Positions 32,799 to 43,789 are shown, counted from the first letter of the stretch. The stretch: DNA of 64,000 nucleotides from Rhizobium sp. (GCA_019459285.1 JAIBEL010000067.1:1-64000); one strand, 5' to 3'. Program-made: numbers and translations. Notes: generated by a model not told the origin, from the sequence alone.

Positions 32799-32977
32799 GG
32801 ATGAAATGTGGATAAAGCGGGTCATGCGTGCAGAGCGGGAAATCCATCCTCTTTCCTCCCGTGTTTCCCCGCTGTTATCCACACCACAAAACAAGCAACA
32901 AGTCTCTGTTTTAATTGAGTAAAAAGGCTTACCCCCAGTTTCAGGCTGCCTTTATTATGATTCTCAGGAATATATAA
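32799..32977. other. oriC: dnaA-dnaN intergenic region, candidate oriC
   Basis: 179 bases containing two perfect DnaA boxes in opposite orientation, TGTGGATAA (32807-32815) and TTATCCACA (32875-32883). An AT-rich stretch follows toward dnaN (from about 32885, including TTTTAATTGAGTAAAAAGG and a TATATAA near 32970) that could be the unwinding element. This is an inference from box placement. The 228-base rpmH-dnaA spacer with one box is the alternative or second half. Confidence 0.65.
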
Positions 32978-34081
32978 ATGCTATTAGTACAAAGCGAACG
33001 CAACACACTCCTGGCTTCCCTCACCGCAGTTGTCGGGGTTGTCGAACGCCGCCATACCCTCCCCATCCTGTCCAATCTCCTGCTGGAGAAAAAGGGCAGC
33101 AAACTGACCCTGCTGGCGACCGATCTGGAGTTGCAGGTGAGCACGCAGCTGGACGTGCAGGCGGGTGAGGATTTCGCCATCACCATCGCGGCACGCAAGC
33201 TGTTCGACATCGTGCGTGCACTGCCCGACTCTGCCAAGGTCAAGCTCGACTCCAAGGACAGCCAGGTCGTGGTCAGTGCAGGCAAGTCCCGCTTCACGCT
33301 GCAAACCCTGCCCGCTGCCGATTTTCCGCGAGTGGAAACCGGTGCCGGCCTGGGGGAAGCCATCAGCCTGCCGCAAAAAACGCTGAAGCGTCTGCTGCAG
33401 CTGGTGCAGTTCGCTATGGCCAGCCAGGACATCCGTTATTACCTCAACGGCATGTTGCTGGTACTGGACGGCAAGCAGTTGCGCGTCGTCGCCACCGACG
33501 GCCATCGGCTGAGCTATGCGGAAACCCAACTGGAAACCGAAGCCGAAGCGCGCGAGGTCATCATTCCCCGCAAGACCGTGGTCGAGCTTTCCAAGCTATT
33601 GGGCGACGTGGACGATCCGGTCGAGCTGCGCATCGGCACCAACCAGGTCACCATCACCCTGCCCGGCACCGAGCTGGTGACCAAGGTGGTCGACGGCAAA
33701 TTTCCCGACTACCAGCGCGTCATCCCGGCCAACCAGCCGCGCCACCTCAAGGCCAACCGCCAGAGCGTGATGCAGGCCCTGCAGCGCGCGGCGATCCTGT
33801 CGAACGAGAAATTCCGCGGCGTCCGCCTGGTGATGAGCGAGAACACCCTGGGCATCGTTTGCAACAACAACGAGCAGGAAGAAGCGGCCGACGAGATCGA
33901 AGTCAGCTACAACGGCGATCCGCTGGATGTCGGTTTCAACGTGACCTACCTGCTGGATGGCCTGGGTGCCGTCAATACCGACGAGATCACGCTGTCCCTG
34001 GGCGACGCCAACAGCAGCATGCTGCTGACCAGCGAAGGCGAAGCCGGCTTCAAGTACGTCGTGATGCCGATGAGAATTTAA
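32978..34081 (+). CDS. dnaN: DNA polymerase III sliding clamp (beta subunit)
   Basis: The ring-shaped processivity clamp. 367 residues, three repeats of the clamp fold, starting MLLVQSERNTLLASLTAVVG and ending with the typical YVVMPMRI. Recognisable VERRHTLPILSN and ATDGHRLSYAE are present. A CAGGA lies about 9 bases before the ATG. It is directly downstream of the candidate oriC and followed by gyrB. recF is absent here, as is common in betaproteobacteria. Confidence 0.98.
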   Translation: MLLVQSERNTLLASLTAVVGVVERRHTLPILSNLLLEKKGSKLTLLATDLELQVSTQLDVQAGEDFAITIAARKLFDIVRALPDSAKVKLDSKDSQVVVSAGKSRFTLQTLPAADFPRVETGAGLGEAISLPQKTLKRLLQLVQFAMASQDIRYYLNGMLLVLDGKQLRVVATDGHRLSYAETQLETEAEAREVIIPRKTVVELSKLLGDVDDPVELRIGTNQVTITLPGTELVTKVVDGKFPDYQRVIPANQPRHLKANRQSVMQALQRAAILSNEKFRGVRLVMSENTLGIVCNNNEQEEAADEIEVSYNGDPLDVGFNVTYLLDGLGAVNTDEITLSLGDANSSMLLTSEGEAGFKYVVMPMRI

Positions 34082-36640
<2,559 letters not shown>

Positions 36641-36724
36641 GTCAAGCTGTTAGAGTGAGTAAACGGAAATAGCGTCACAAAAAACCATTCTACGGGACAG
36701 AATTTCCGAAATTGGCAACGTCGT

Positions 36725-36755
36725 AAGGCCAACCGATCTGGTTGGCCTTTTCTTT
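36725..36755 (+). terminator. rho-independent terminator of gyrB
   Basis: A 10-bp perfect stem (AAGGCCAACC / GGTTGGCCTT) with a GATCT loop, followed by TTTCTTT, 85 bases after the gyrB stop. The rest of the 179-base gap up to the Crp/Fnr gene shows no other feature. Confidence 0.82.
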
Positions 36756-36819
36756 GGCGTAACGAAGAAGTAAAGAAAATCCAGACATGGGATTGGCCGA
36801 AGGCAATCCACCATCATTC

Positions 36820-37500
36820 CTAGTGGTCCGGGCCAGAAGCCGCAGCGTGCATTTCCGGACTCTCAATATAAATTCTGCGGTTTTCCAGGCTTAGAAAGCC
36901 TCTCCGCTTTAGCTTGCTGAGCATCCCCGTAACCGTTTGGCGTGTGGTGCCGACCATATCGGCAATTTCTTGGTGGGTAAGCGTGATGTCGAGGTGGATA
37001 TCCTGCCCAACGTGGACGCCATGGCGCGCACTCAAACGTAGGATCAACTTCATGATGCGGGTCTCAACGTCGTCATTGACCAGATTGACGATGACTTCAC
37101 TCAGGGTGCGCATACGGCACGACAGCACCTGCATGACGAGATGCAGAGAATCAGGGTGGTCGCGAAGAAACCCGGAAAACTGGCTCTGCGACAATTTAAG
37201 CACCTCTGAGGCCTCGCACACGTGCGCATGCACCACGCGCCCTCCTCCCTGCGCCACTTCTGCAAGACCAAACATTTCACCTGCAAAGCAGAACCACAGA
37301 ATGACTTCCTTGCCGGTATGCGACGGCTGGCAAATCTTGACTCGGCCTTTGCGAAGGAAATAGACGTGCTTGCCGGGCGCCCCTGCACGGAACACGAATT
37401 CGCCCTTGGAAAAACGCTGCATCGTGCCGAGGGAAATCAATGCTTCCCGGTCTTCCCCGCTCATGCGGGCGAGTATGTCGGTTTGCTGATCAAGTGGCAT
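36820..37500 (-). CDS. Crp/Fnr-family transcriptional regulator
   Basis: About 226 residues. The N-terminal cyclic-nucleotide-binding-like jelly roll (RFSKGEFVFRAGAPGKHVYF, WFCFAGEMFGLAEV) is followed by a long dimer helix and a C-terminal winged HTH (LTHQEIADMVGTTRQTVTGM, then LSKLKRRG). No N-terminal cysteine cluster of the oxygen-sensing Fnr type is seen. The start at 37500 has AGAGG six bases upstream; an ATG at 37506 touches it. It is divergent from the periplasmic PDC-like gene and is the obvious candidate regulator of the 37.7-43.3 kb genes. Its ligand is unknown. Confidence 0.9.
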   Translation of the reverse strand: MPLDQQTDILARMSGEDREALISLGTMQRFSKGEFVFRAGAPGKHVYFLRKGRVKICQPSHTGKEVILWFCFAGEMFGLAEVAQGGGRVVHAHVCEASEVLKLSQSQFSGFLRDHPDSLHLVMQVLSCRMRTLSEVIVNLVNDDVETRIMKLILRLSARHGVHVGQDIHLDITLTHQEIADMVGTTRQTVTGMLSKLKRRGFLSLENRRIYIESPEMHAAASGPDH

Positions 37501-37533
37501 GCGCATCCTCTGTTGGATTGCCGCGCCTTAAAC

Positions 37534-37682
37534 GACATTTTCTTTAATGCCGGAAATGTCAGTTGGCCGACATACTTTCCCCGAGATGGCCAGAATACTA
37601 CTTATGCCGCTTCGGGAGTGTAAAGGGGTTGGTATCCGAAGCCGGAGAACCACAAACAGGAATGGGACATTGTCTGTGTCCC
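37534..37682. promoter_or_regulatory. divergent promoter region rich in GACA/TGTC inverted repeats
   Basis: Within 150 bases lie GACATTT (37534-37540) opposite AAATGTC (37554-37560), ATGTC (37556-37560) opposite GACAT (37569-37573), the 9-base palindrome GACATTGTC (37666-37674), and GGGACA (37664-37669) opposite TGTCCC (37677-37682). The repeated half-site suggests operators for the adjacent Crp/Fnr-type regulator. It matches neither the CRP (TGTGA) nor the FNR (TTGAT) consensus. Confidence 0.5.
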
Positions 37683-37715
37683 TCATAACGGAGTCCTACC
37701 CTGATGGAGGTTACG

Positions 37716-38303
37716 ATGCCTTACCACTCTCGAGCCCGATGCTTCTCTTCTTCCCTTTTCCTCAACATTTGGGCGCTGTTGGCTGCAGTGATCGTCACGA
37801 CCCCTGTGTGGGCGGCTGACGTGACACCCAAGATGCAACCCAAGATCGATTCCTATAAAAAGCAGGCAGCCGTGTGGGCCATGGATCCTGTCATTGTAAA
37901 AGCCGTTAAGGAATCCAACGCCAAAGGCCCAATTCCCATGTTGGGCAATGCCAAGTGGCGCGAGTTGAAGGAAAGCGATCCCAACGTCAAAGGCCTGGTT
38001 GACAATCCGGCCGGGCAACGCCTGACCAAGTGGATGAATGCCGACACCAAGGGGATCAATAAAATCGTGCTGTCGGGCGACAAGAGCCATCGCGTCGCTT
38101 TTACGTCCATGCCGGCGATTTATATCGGTAAGGGCAAGCCAAACTTCGAGGAATCGTTCAGCGGAAAAGTGTGGCAACAGGGTGAATCCAAACCCGATCC
38201 CAGTACCAATATCGAATCAGTGCAGATTTCCGTACCGGTGAAAAGCGGCAATGATGTGATCGGCGTGCTGTTGGTGTCGCTGACCGCAGCCAGTCTGCAA
38301 TAG
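37716..38303 (+). CDS. periplasmic PDC/Cache-like sensor-domain protein
   Basis: 195 residues. A signal peptide (hydrophobic stretch to VTTPVWA, cleaved before ADVTPK) is followed by one globular domain. The C-terminal pattern (KVWQQGESKPDPSTNIESVQ, then ISVPVKSGNDVIGVLLV) resembles the PDC/Cache ligand-binding fold usually found in sensor kinases and chemoreceptors, here without any transmitter domain. The start at 37716 has GGAGG five bases upstream. It is 8 bases ahead of the DASS transporter, so a role in capturing or sensing the transporter's substrate is likely but unproven. Confidence 0.75.
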   Translation: MPYHSRARCFSSSLFLNIWALLAAVIVTTPVWAADVTPKMQPKIDSYKKQAAVWAMDPVIVKAVKESNAKGPIPMLGNAKWRELKESDPNVKGLVDNPAGQRLTKWMNADTKGINKIVLSGDKSHRVAFTSMPAIYIGKGKPNFEESFSGKVWQQGESKPDPSTNIESVQISVPVKSGNDVIGVLLVSLTAASLQ

Positions 38304-38311
38304 GGGGCCTT

Positions 38312-39820
38312 ATGAGCGAACAAGTGCAGAGCGGCGGCTTTATCGCCAACTGGGGCAGCAATATTCGTGATTCCGGACGATCGCCCGGCAAGTGTGCGTG
38401 CGGGTTCATCGCAGCCTGGATCGCATTTTTCCTGATCCTGTGGGTGATACCCGTTCCAGAGGGACTTTCCACCGCGGGCAAGGCAACGCTGGCGGTCATG
38501 GTATGGGCATGTCTCATGTGGATTACCGAAGCGATTCCGGTCGGCGTATCCGGAATGTTGATCCCTATGCTGCTGGTGATGACGGGTGCGATCGACAAGT
38601 TTCCCAAGGCGGCCAGTGGTTTTTCGACGCCGGTGGTGTTTCTGTGTCTGGCGGCATTCATTTTTGCTGCTGTGATGCAGGCAGCCGGTCTGGATCGACG
38701 CATCGCACTGGGGATGCTGCACAAGCTCAAGGTACGAACGGTCAATGGCGTGATCTGGGCGATGTTCGGCGCCAACTTGCTGTTGTCGTTGATCATTCCT
38801 GCAGCCAACGCACGTGCCGCGACGTTGTTGCCAGTGGTGAACGGCATTACCAATATGTTCGGCGATACACCTGAAGAACGTGCCGGCAAGAAGGCTATCG
38901 TCATCCAGACGCTGGTCTATGGTTCGATGATCAGCGGCATGTGCATCATGACTGCGCATCTGCCAAATCTGGTGATCGTCGGCTTGCTCGAAACCGAGCT
39001 TGCGCTACACCTGTCCTATATCGACTGGTTCAAGCTGCAATGGCCCTATCTCGGCATGTTTGTCATTACCCAGTGGTGGATGCAGCGCTACTTCAAGACG
39101 CATGGCGTGGGTGTGCACGGAGGTTATGGGGCAGTGCAAAAGCAATACGCGGAACAGCCGAAGACCAGTCAGGCGGAATGGCTCATTCTCGTGGTATTCG
39201 GCGTGATAGCGTTGCTGTGGGTGACGGAATCCTGGCACGGCATCAAATCGCATAATGCGGCGCTGATGGGGTTGGCGGTTCTGTTCATGCCCGGCATGTT
39301 TGGCTTCAAGTGGAAAGAGCTGCAGGATCGCACGATCTGGGGCACCTTCCTGTTACTCGCGGGCGCGCTTTCGATGTCGTCCGCAATGGGCAGTACCGGG
39401 CTTGCACAGTGGTTGTCGGACATTATTCATCCGCTGGCGATGGGCCACCCGTGGTGGATGGTGCTGCTGATCCTGATGGCGGGCACGCATGTGATCCGGC
39501 TCGGCATGCTGTCGAATGTGGCGGCAATCACCATGCTGGCGCCGATTCTACTGGCGCTTGCACCCAAGCTTGGGTTGCACCCGGTGGCGTTCACCATGCT
39601 TGTATCCGACACCGATACCTTCGCCTACATCCTGCCAACGCAAATCACGGCGGCGGTCATCGCCTACAGCAGCGGCACCTTCAGCATGGCCGACTACGCG
39701 AAAGTAGGCTGGGTTTCGGTGCTGATCGCGATCGCCTACGGCATCTGTGTCATGGCGCCATGGTATGCCTTCATGGGCATCCCCGTCTGGGATCCCGCAG
39801 CACCTTGGCCTTTCCAATAA
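38312..39820 (+). CDS. DASS (SLC13)-family anion:sodium symporter-like protein
   Basis: 502 residues with about 11-12 hydrophobic segments and the family hallmark WITEAIPVGVSGMLIP (about 70-86). Members import dicarboxylates, tricarboxylates, sulfate or sulfonates. The two usual Ser-Asn-Thr ion and substrate motifs are altered: the first position reads ANAR (165-168) and the second LSNV (400-403), so substrate or cation coupling may differ. It lies between the periplasmic PDC-like gene and the PHP-like hydrolase gene, on the same strand, pointing to uptake of the compound those genes handle. Confidence 0.85.
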   Translation: MSEQVQSGGFIANWGSNIRDSGRSPGKCACGFIAAWIAFFLILWVIPVPEGLSTAGKATLAVMVWACLMWITEAIPVGVSGMLIPMLLVMTGAIDKFPKAASGFSTPVVFLCLAAFIFAAVMQAAGLDRRIALGMLHKLKVRTVNGVIWAMFGANLLLSLIIPAANARAATLLPVVNGITNMFGDTPEERAGKKAIVIQTLVYGSMISGMCIMTAHLPNLVIVGLLETELALHLSYIDWFKLQWPYLGMFVITQWWMQRYFKTHGVGVHGGYGAVQKQYAEQPKTSQAEWLILVVFGVIALLWVTESWHGIKSHNAALMGLAVLFMPGMFGFKWKELQDRTIWGTFLLLAGALSMSSAMGSTGLAQWLSDIIHPLAMGHPWWMVLLILMAGTHVIRLGMLSNVAAITMLAPILLALAPKLGLHPVAFTMLVSDTDTFAYILPTQITAAVIAYSSGTFSMADYAKVGWVSVLIAIAYGICVMAPWYAFMGIPVWDPAAPWPFQ

Positions 39821-39841
39821 ATCTGCTCTGATCGATACATC

Positions 39842-39865
39842 CCCAACCGACTTCCGTTCGGCTGG
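39842..39865 (+). other. intercistronic hairpin
   Basis: A 9-bp stem with one mismatch (CCCAACCGA / TCGGCTGGG) in the 84-base gap between the transporter and the PHP-like gene. No T-run follows, so it is more likely an mRNA stability element or partial attenuator than a terminator. Confidence 0.4.
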
Positions 39866-39904
39866 GAATGTGCCTGGCCGTACCAGTAAAACGAGGAAGA
39901 CAAC

Positions 39905-42292
39905 ATGAAGAAAATGACCGATGCCGAACTGAAAGAAAAACTTGGCGACTACATCGCACCGCAAGGCCTGTATCAGATCACCAAGGACATGCCCTTTCTG
40001 GGAAAGGTCTCGTGCAACATCGAGCGCATGGAAGCGGGGTCCTGGCAGGAAATCGTCATCGACTACGAACTCGGCGCCTCGGGCATGGCCGACGGGTCCT
40101 GGTTCAAGGCGACATTCCGGTTCTATTCCGACTGGGCCCTGTTCCAGAACACCGATCCGGGCGGTGCCAATTACATCTCCGCCGAATATCACGCCGCGCC
40201 GACCATTCCCGGCCAGTCACCGGCGACCGTGCAGAAGCTCAGCGTGCGCTTCGATCAGAAGGGCCATGAACGGCCATTCCAGAAAGCGGTAATCGTCGAT
40301 ACCTACGACGGTTACCTCAAGGCTGGCGACCACATCATCATCCGCCTGGGCGACCGGCGTTTTGGCGGCGCCGGTACGCGCGTGCAGACTTTCGTCGAGG
40401 AGAGTTTCCGCATCCGCTGCTATGTCGACCCCCTCGGCACCTCGCGCTTCGCCTCTATCGGCGAAGACCTGGTGATCGATATCAAACCCGGCGCGCCGGC
40501 GCAGCTGATGTGGGCCGGCTCGCGCATCGTGCGCGCGAATGAAAAATTTCCGCTGCGGCTGCGCAGCGAGGATCAATGGGGGAATACCTGCTGGAATCGC
40601 GGCGACAAGGTGCAGATCAACGCGACGCTGAACGGTAGGCCGGTGTACAGCAAAGAGGCGACACTGGCGGAAAAAGGCTGGGCAGTGTTGTTGCTGGAAG
40701 ATTTGCCGGCGCAGGAAGCCGGCGAATTGGCGGTCACTGCCCATCTACCAGAACACCCATGGGTCAAGCCGGCGGTCTTTTACGTCACAGTGGACAAGGC
40801 GTTGGCGGTGCCGCGTATTTACTACTGCGATCTGCATGTGCATTCCGAAGACACGATCGGCACCAATACCACGAGCTACAACCTCACCTATGGTCGCGAT
40901 GTAAGCGGTCTGGATATCCTGGCCTTTGCGCATAACGACTTCAATATCACCACGGAGAAATGGAAGAGTACGGTCGAATTGATTCATTCGATCACCACGG
41001 ACGGCAGCTTTGTGGCCTATCCGGGCACCGAGTGGTGCGGATCGAGCTGCGCAGGCGGCGATCACAACGTGGTGTTTCTGCACGACGGGGAACCGGAATT
41101 CCCCTACCTCAAGACCGGCGAGCATGTGCGATCGGTGGAATGGAACGAAGACATGCGCTCGGCCACCGTCGAGCCGGGTGCCTGGCCGCTGGAAGAGTTA
41201 TGGGTGGCCTATGCGAAAGATCCGGATGGCCACCTGCTGATTCCGCACGTGGGTGGTCGACGCTGCATTCTCGACTGGCACCATCCCCAGCTGGAGCGGC
41301 TGATCGAGATCGGCTCCAGCTGGGGCCATTTCGGCTGGCTGTATCAGGAGGCGATGACTCGCGGTTACAAGATCGGTGCGTCCATGGCCGGCGACGAACA
41401 TCGCGGTCGCTGCGGCGGCGGCGTGCCCGGCACCGCGGTGTTTGGCACCAAGGGCGGCATCTCCGGCGTAATCGCGCCGGAGCTTTCCCGAAAGGCCGTG
41501 GCAGAGGCCTTGCGTGCGCGCCACACCTTTGCGTCCACCGGCGAGCGTAGCTATGGCTTGATTCGCTGCAATGAGCACATCATGGGCGATGAGTTCGCGC
41601 ACAAGGGGCCGGCGACGATTGATTATCGTTTCCTCGGCGATGCGGGGTGGGACGAAATCATTGCGTTCGATCACACCGGCGAGATCTGGCGTCGCGATCT
41701 ACAACAGGAACTCGGCTACTCCGAGCGCAAGATCCGCTTCCGCTGGGGCGGCGCGCGGGTCAAGGATCGTTACCGCTGGGCTGCCTGGAAGGGCAAGGTC
41801 ACCATCACCAATGCGGTGATCAACGATTTCACCGGCCGCGGATTCGAACACCTCGAAGAAACCTGCTGGCGCGAATCCGCCACCACAGTGGGTTTCAGGA
41901 GCGATACCTATGGCGACGTGGATGCCATCGAGCTCGACGTGTCGCACCTGGCCACGGCGAAGATTCGCGTCGAAGGCACGATAGACGGCTATGTGAAAGT
42001 CGGCGATCCGCTCAAGGGCAATCCTTTCGTGCACTGCCCGACATTCGAGTGGGAAATCACCGGGGCGGAATTGCTTGAAGCGGCGCGGCTCAAGAAGGAT
42101 CTACCCGGGGTGGAGATGTTTCTCGCCTTCGAGCGCATGAGCGATTCACCCGCACCGCGGGAAGTCAGCGGCACGCTCAACATCGACCCACATAATGGCC
42201 CGCACGGCCACCGTCCGGTTTACTTTTTTGGGAGGCAGATCGATGATGCGAAGGTATGGACATCAGCGTTGTTCATCGCCTTTGATGGATGA
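39905..42292 (+). CDS. PHP-superfamily (DUF3604-like) putative metallohydrolase
   Basis: 795 residues, no signal peptide, so cytoplasmic unless exported unusually. Residues 1-300 are beta-rich, of unknown family. The central PHP-like part (about 305-545) has CDLHVHS (D309, H311, H313), AHNDFN (H343, D345), GTEWCG (E376), GGDHN (H387), IPHVGG (H448) and GDEHR (D497, H499). These are metal-ligand-type residues spaced as in PHP phosphoesterases and DUF3604. The last 240 residues are again beta-rich. GAGGAAG lies 5 bases before the ATG. Substrate unknown; a hydrolase for the imported anion is the working inference. Confidence 0.8.
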   Translation: MKKMTDAELKEKLGDYIAPQGLYQITKDMPFLGKVSCNIERMEAGSWQEIVIDYELGASGMADGSWFKATFRFYSDWALFQNTDPGGANYISAEYHAAPTIPGQSPATVQKLSVRFDQKGHERPFQKAVIVDTYDGYLKAGDHIIIRLGDRRFGGAGTRVQTFVEESFRIRCYVDPLGTSRFASIGEDLVIDIKPGAPAQLMWAGSRIVRANEKFPLRLRSEDQWGNTCWNRGDKVQINATLNGRPVYSKEATLAEKGWAVLLLEDLPAQEAGELAVTAHLPEHPWVKPAVFYVTVDKALAVPRIYYCDLHVHSEDTIGTNTTSYNLTYGRDVSGLDILAFAHNDFNITTEKWKSTVELIHSITTDGSFVAYPGTEWCGSSCAGGDHNVVFLHDGEPEFPYLKTGEHVRSVEWNEDMRSATVEPGAWPLEELWVAYAKDPDGHLLIPHVGGRRCILDWHHPQLERLIEIGSSWGHFGWLYQEAMTRGYKIGASMAGDEHRGRCGGGVPGTAVFGTKGGISGVIAPELSRKAVAEALRARHTFASTGERSYGLIRCNEHIMGDEFAHKGPATIDYRFLGDAGWDEIIAFDHTGEIWRRDLQQELGYSERKIRFRWGGARVKDRYRWAAWKGKVTITNAVINDFTGRGFEHLEETCWRESATTVGFRSDTYGDVDAIELDVSHLATAKIRVEGTIDGYVKVGDPLKGNPFVHCPTFEWEITGAELLEAARLKKDLPGVEMFLAFERMSDSPAPREVSGTLNIDPHNGPHGHRPVYFFGRQIDDAKVWTSALFIAFDG

Positions 42293-42389
42293 ACGGTTTC
42301 TCTCACACGGGGCGCAACGGGTTGCCAAGGGAATATCCACCCCCTTCCTTCCCGATGCCCTTGCATCCCTGGCGGATAACAGTTCTGAC

Positions 42390-43292
42390 ATGCCCATGAA
42401 TCCATTGCGCTGGCCGGACGAAACCGCCCGGCCAAGGAACCATGAGGAGCCGGGCTTTTCGCAGCCCGGCTCGAATATCTGCCTGGATTTTCACGGCGAT
42501 CCGATGCGCGCGCGCTTGGTGGTTTTTTCCGACGGCAATCATCATATGGCGCTGCAGGAAACATTGCGTGCCTTTCTGTTGAAATTCCCGGAGGTGGAGG
42601 ATGTCTTCTATGTCACCACCCCACCGCGCGTGGCGCTGCAAATGCTTCAGGCAGGGTGTCTGAATATCGGCAATCTCAGATTGTCGGTAACGCCGCATGT
42701 CTTCATCAGCCCATCGGCTGTGCTCGACCAACTGATAGCGGAGAAGCGCATGCCCGCTTATCGGCCCTTCATGCATAGCCGCGGTGTGGTGCTACTCGTA
42801 CGCAAGGGTAACCCGAAGAACATCAGCGGTCTCCGGGATTTGCTACGAGAGGATGTGAGGGTGTTTTTATCCAATCCCGTCAACGAAAAAGTCAGCTACC
42901 AGATATACACGGATTGCCTGCGGCGACTGGCCCTGCATGAGAAAATTTCGCTGGATTTTCTCGCCAATCCACCGGCTTATCCGGGCTCGCCCAACTTGAT
43001 TTACGGCGATACCATTCATCATCGCGAAGCGCCGCAGGCATTGATGGACGGACACGCAGACGTGGCAGTGGTGTTCTATCATCTGGCGCTGCGTTATCAG
43101 CGTATCTTTCCTGAACTGTTTGATTCAGTTTGGCCAGCCGGTTCCCGGGGTAACCAGCATTGCGATATCAACCGCTTTGGTTTCGGCTTGGTGGATGGTG
43201 GCGGGTCGTGGGGCAGCAAGCTGGATACGTTCCTGATGACCGATGAAGTGACGTCTATCTATGCTGCGCATGGCTTGGAACGCGCCGTGTGA
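42390..43292 (+). CDS. ModA-like periplasmic-binding-fold protein lacking a signal peptide
   Basis: About 300 residues from the chosen ATG. The sequence has the substrate-binding-protein pattern: LVVFSDGNHHMALQETLRAF, FISPSAVLDQLI, VVLLVRKGNPKNISGLRDLL, and FLSNPVNEKVSYQIY. It resembles molybdate/tungstate-type binding proteins but has no secretion signal or lipobox. It may be a cytosolic ligand-sensing or salvage protein. The start is uncertain: 42390 is used, 42505 (MRARLVVF) is possible, and no good ribosome binding site is visible. A strong hairpin lies between these two starts. It follows the PHP-like gene on the same strand. Confidence 0.6.
   Translation: MPMNPLRWPDETARPRNHEEPGFSQPGSNICLDFHGDPMRARLVVFSDGNHHMALQETLRAFLLKFPEVEDVFYVTTPPRVALQMLQAGCLNIGNLRLSVTPHVFISPSAVLDQLIAEKRMPAYRPFMHSRGVVLLVRKGNPKNISGLRDLLREDVRVFLSNPVNEKVSYQIYTDCLRRLALHEKISLDFLANPPAYPGSPNLIYGDTIHHREAPQALMDGHADVAVVFYHLALRYQRIFPELFDSVWPAGSRGNQHCDINRFGFGLVDGGGSWGSKLDTFLMTDEVTSIYAAHGLERAV
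42447..42472 (+). other. perfect 10-bp hairpin near the start of the binding-fold gene
   Basis: GAGCCGGGCT / AGCCCGGCTC with a 6-base loop. It covers a GAGGAG that could act as ribosome binding site for a downstream start. It is not followed by T residues. It could mask translation initiation or mark that the true start is at 42505. Confidence 0.5.
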
Positions 43293-43394
43293 AACCCGTT
43301 GCGACTATACCGCTGCCAAAAATTCCCTGGACGATCATGTGCATTGCGCCAGTGGCGCGAAACATAAGACAGATGCGGCGCGTTTAAGCGCGTT

Positions 43395-43789
43395 TCAAAT
43401 CGATGCAGGCGTATTTTCCAGCCAGCCCTGCAATGTCGCACGCAACCGGTCTTCCTGCACCGGCAGCGTCAGGGCGGCGTCGATGCGCAGTCGTGCGCTG
43501 ACCTTGTCGAGCACGGCCTGATGAGCCGTTTCGTAAAAGACCAGGATGCGCGTATCGGGCGCGCTTTGCACCGCGGCCAGCAGGGATTCGAGGTTGGACA
43601 GCCGGTCGCGGAAATCCGTCTGGTGGTAAAAGTCCGCCACGATGACGGCAGGCGGGGTTTTGCGTATCAGGCTGATGGCCTTGCGTTCCGACCATTCGTT
43701 GACGACGCTGAAACCCAGTTCCTGATAGAGCTTCTTGTTGCTTGCCGTGCCGATGAAGGCATTGAGCATGAGCAGCCGGGGCGGTGCGC

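Noticed and set aside
36820-43292. Mobile element or genomic island boundaries for the accessory genes
   Set aside because: No integrase, transposase, tRNA, direct repeats or clear base-composition change was seen at either edge, so horizontal transfer cannot be supported from sequence alone.
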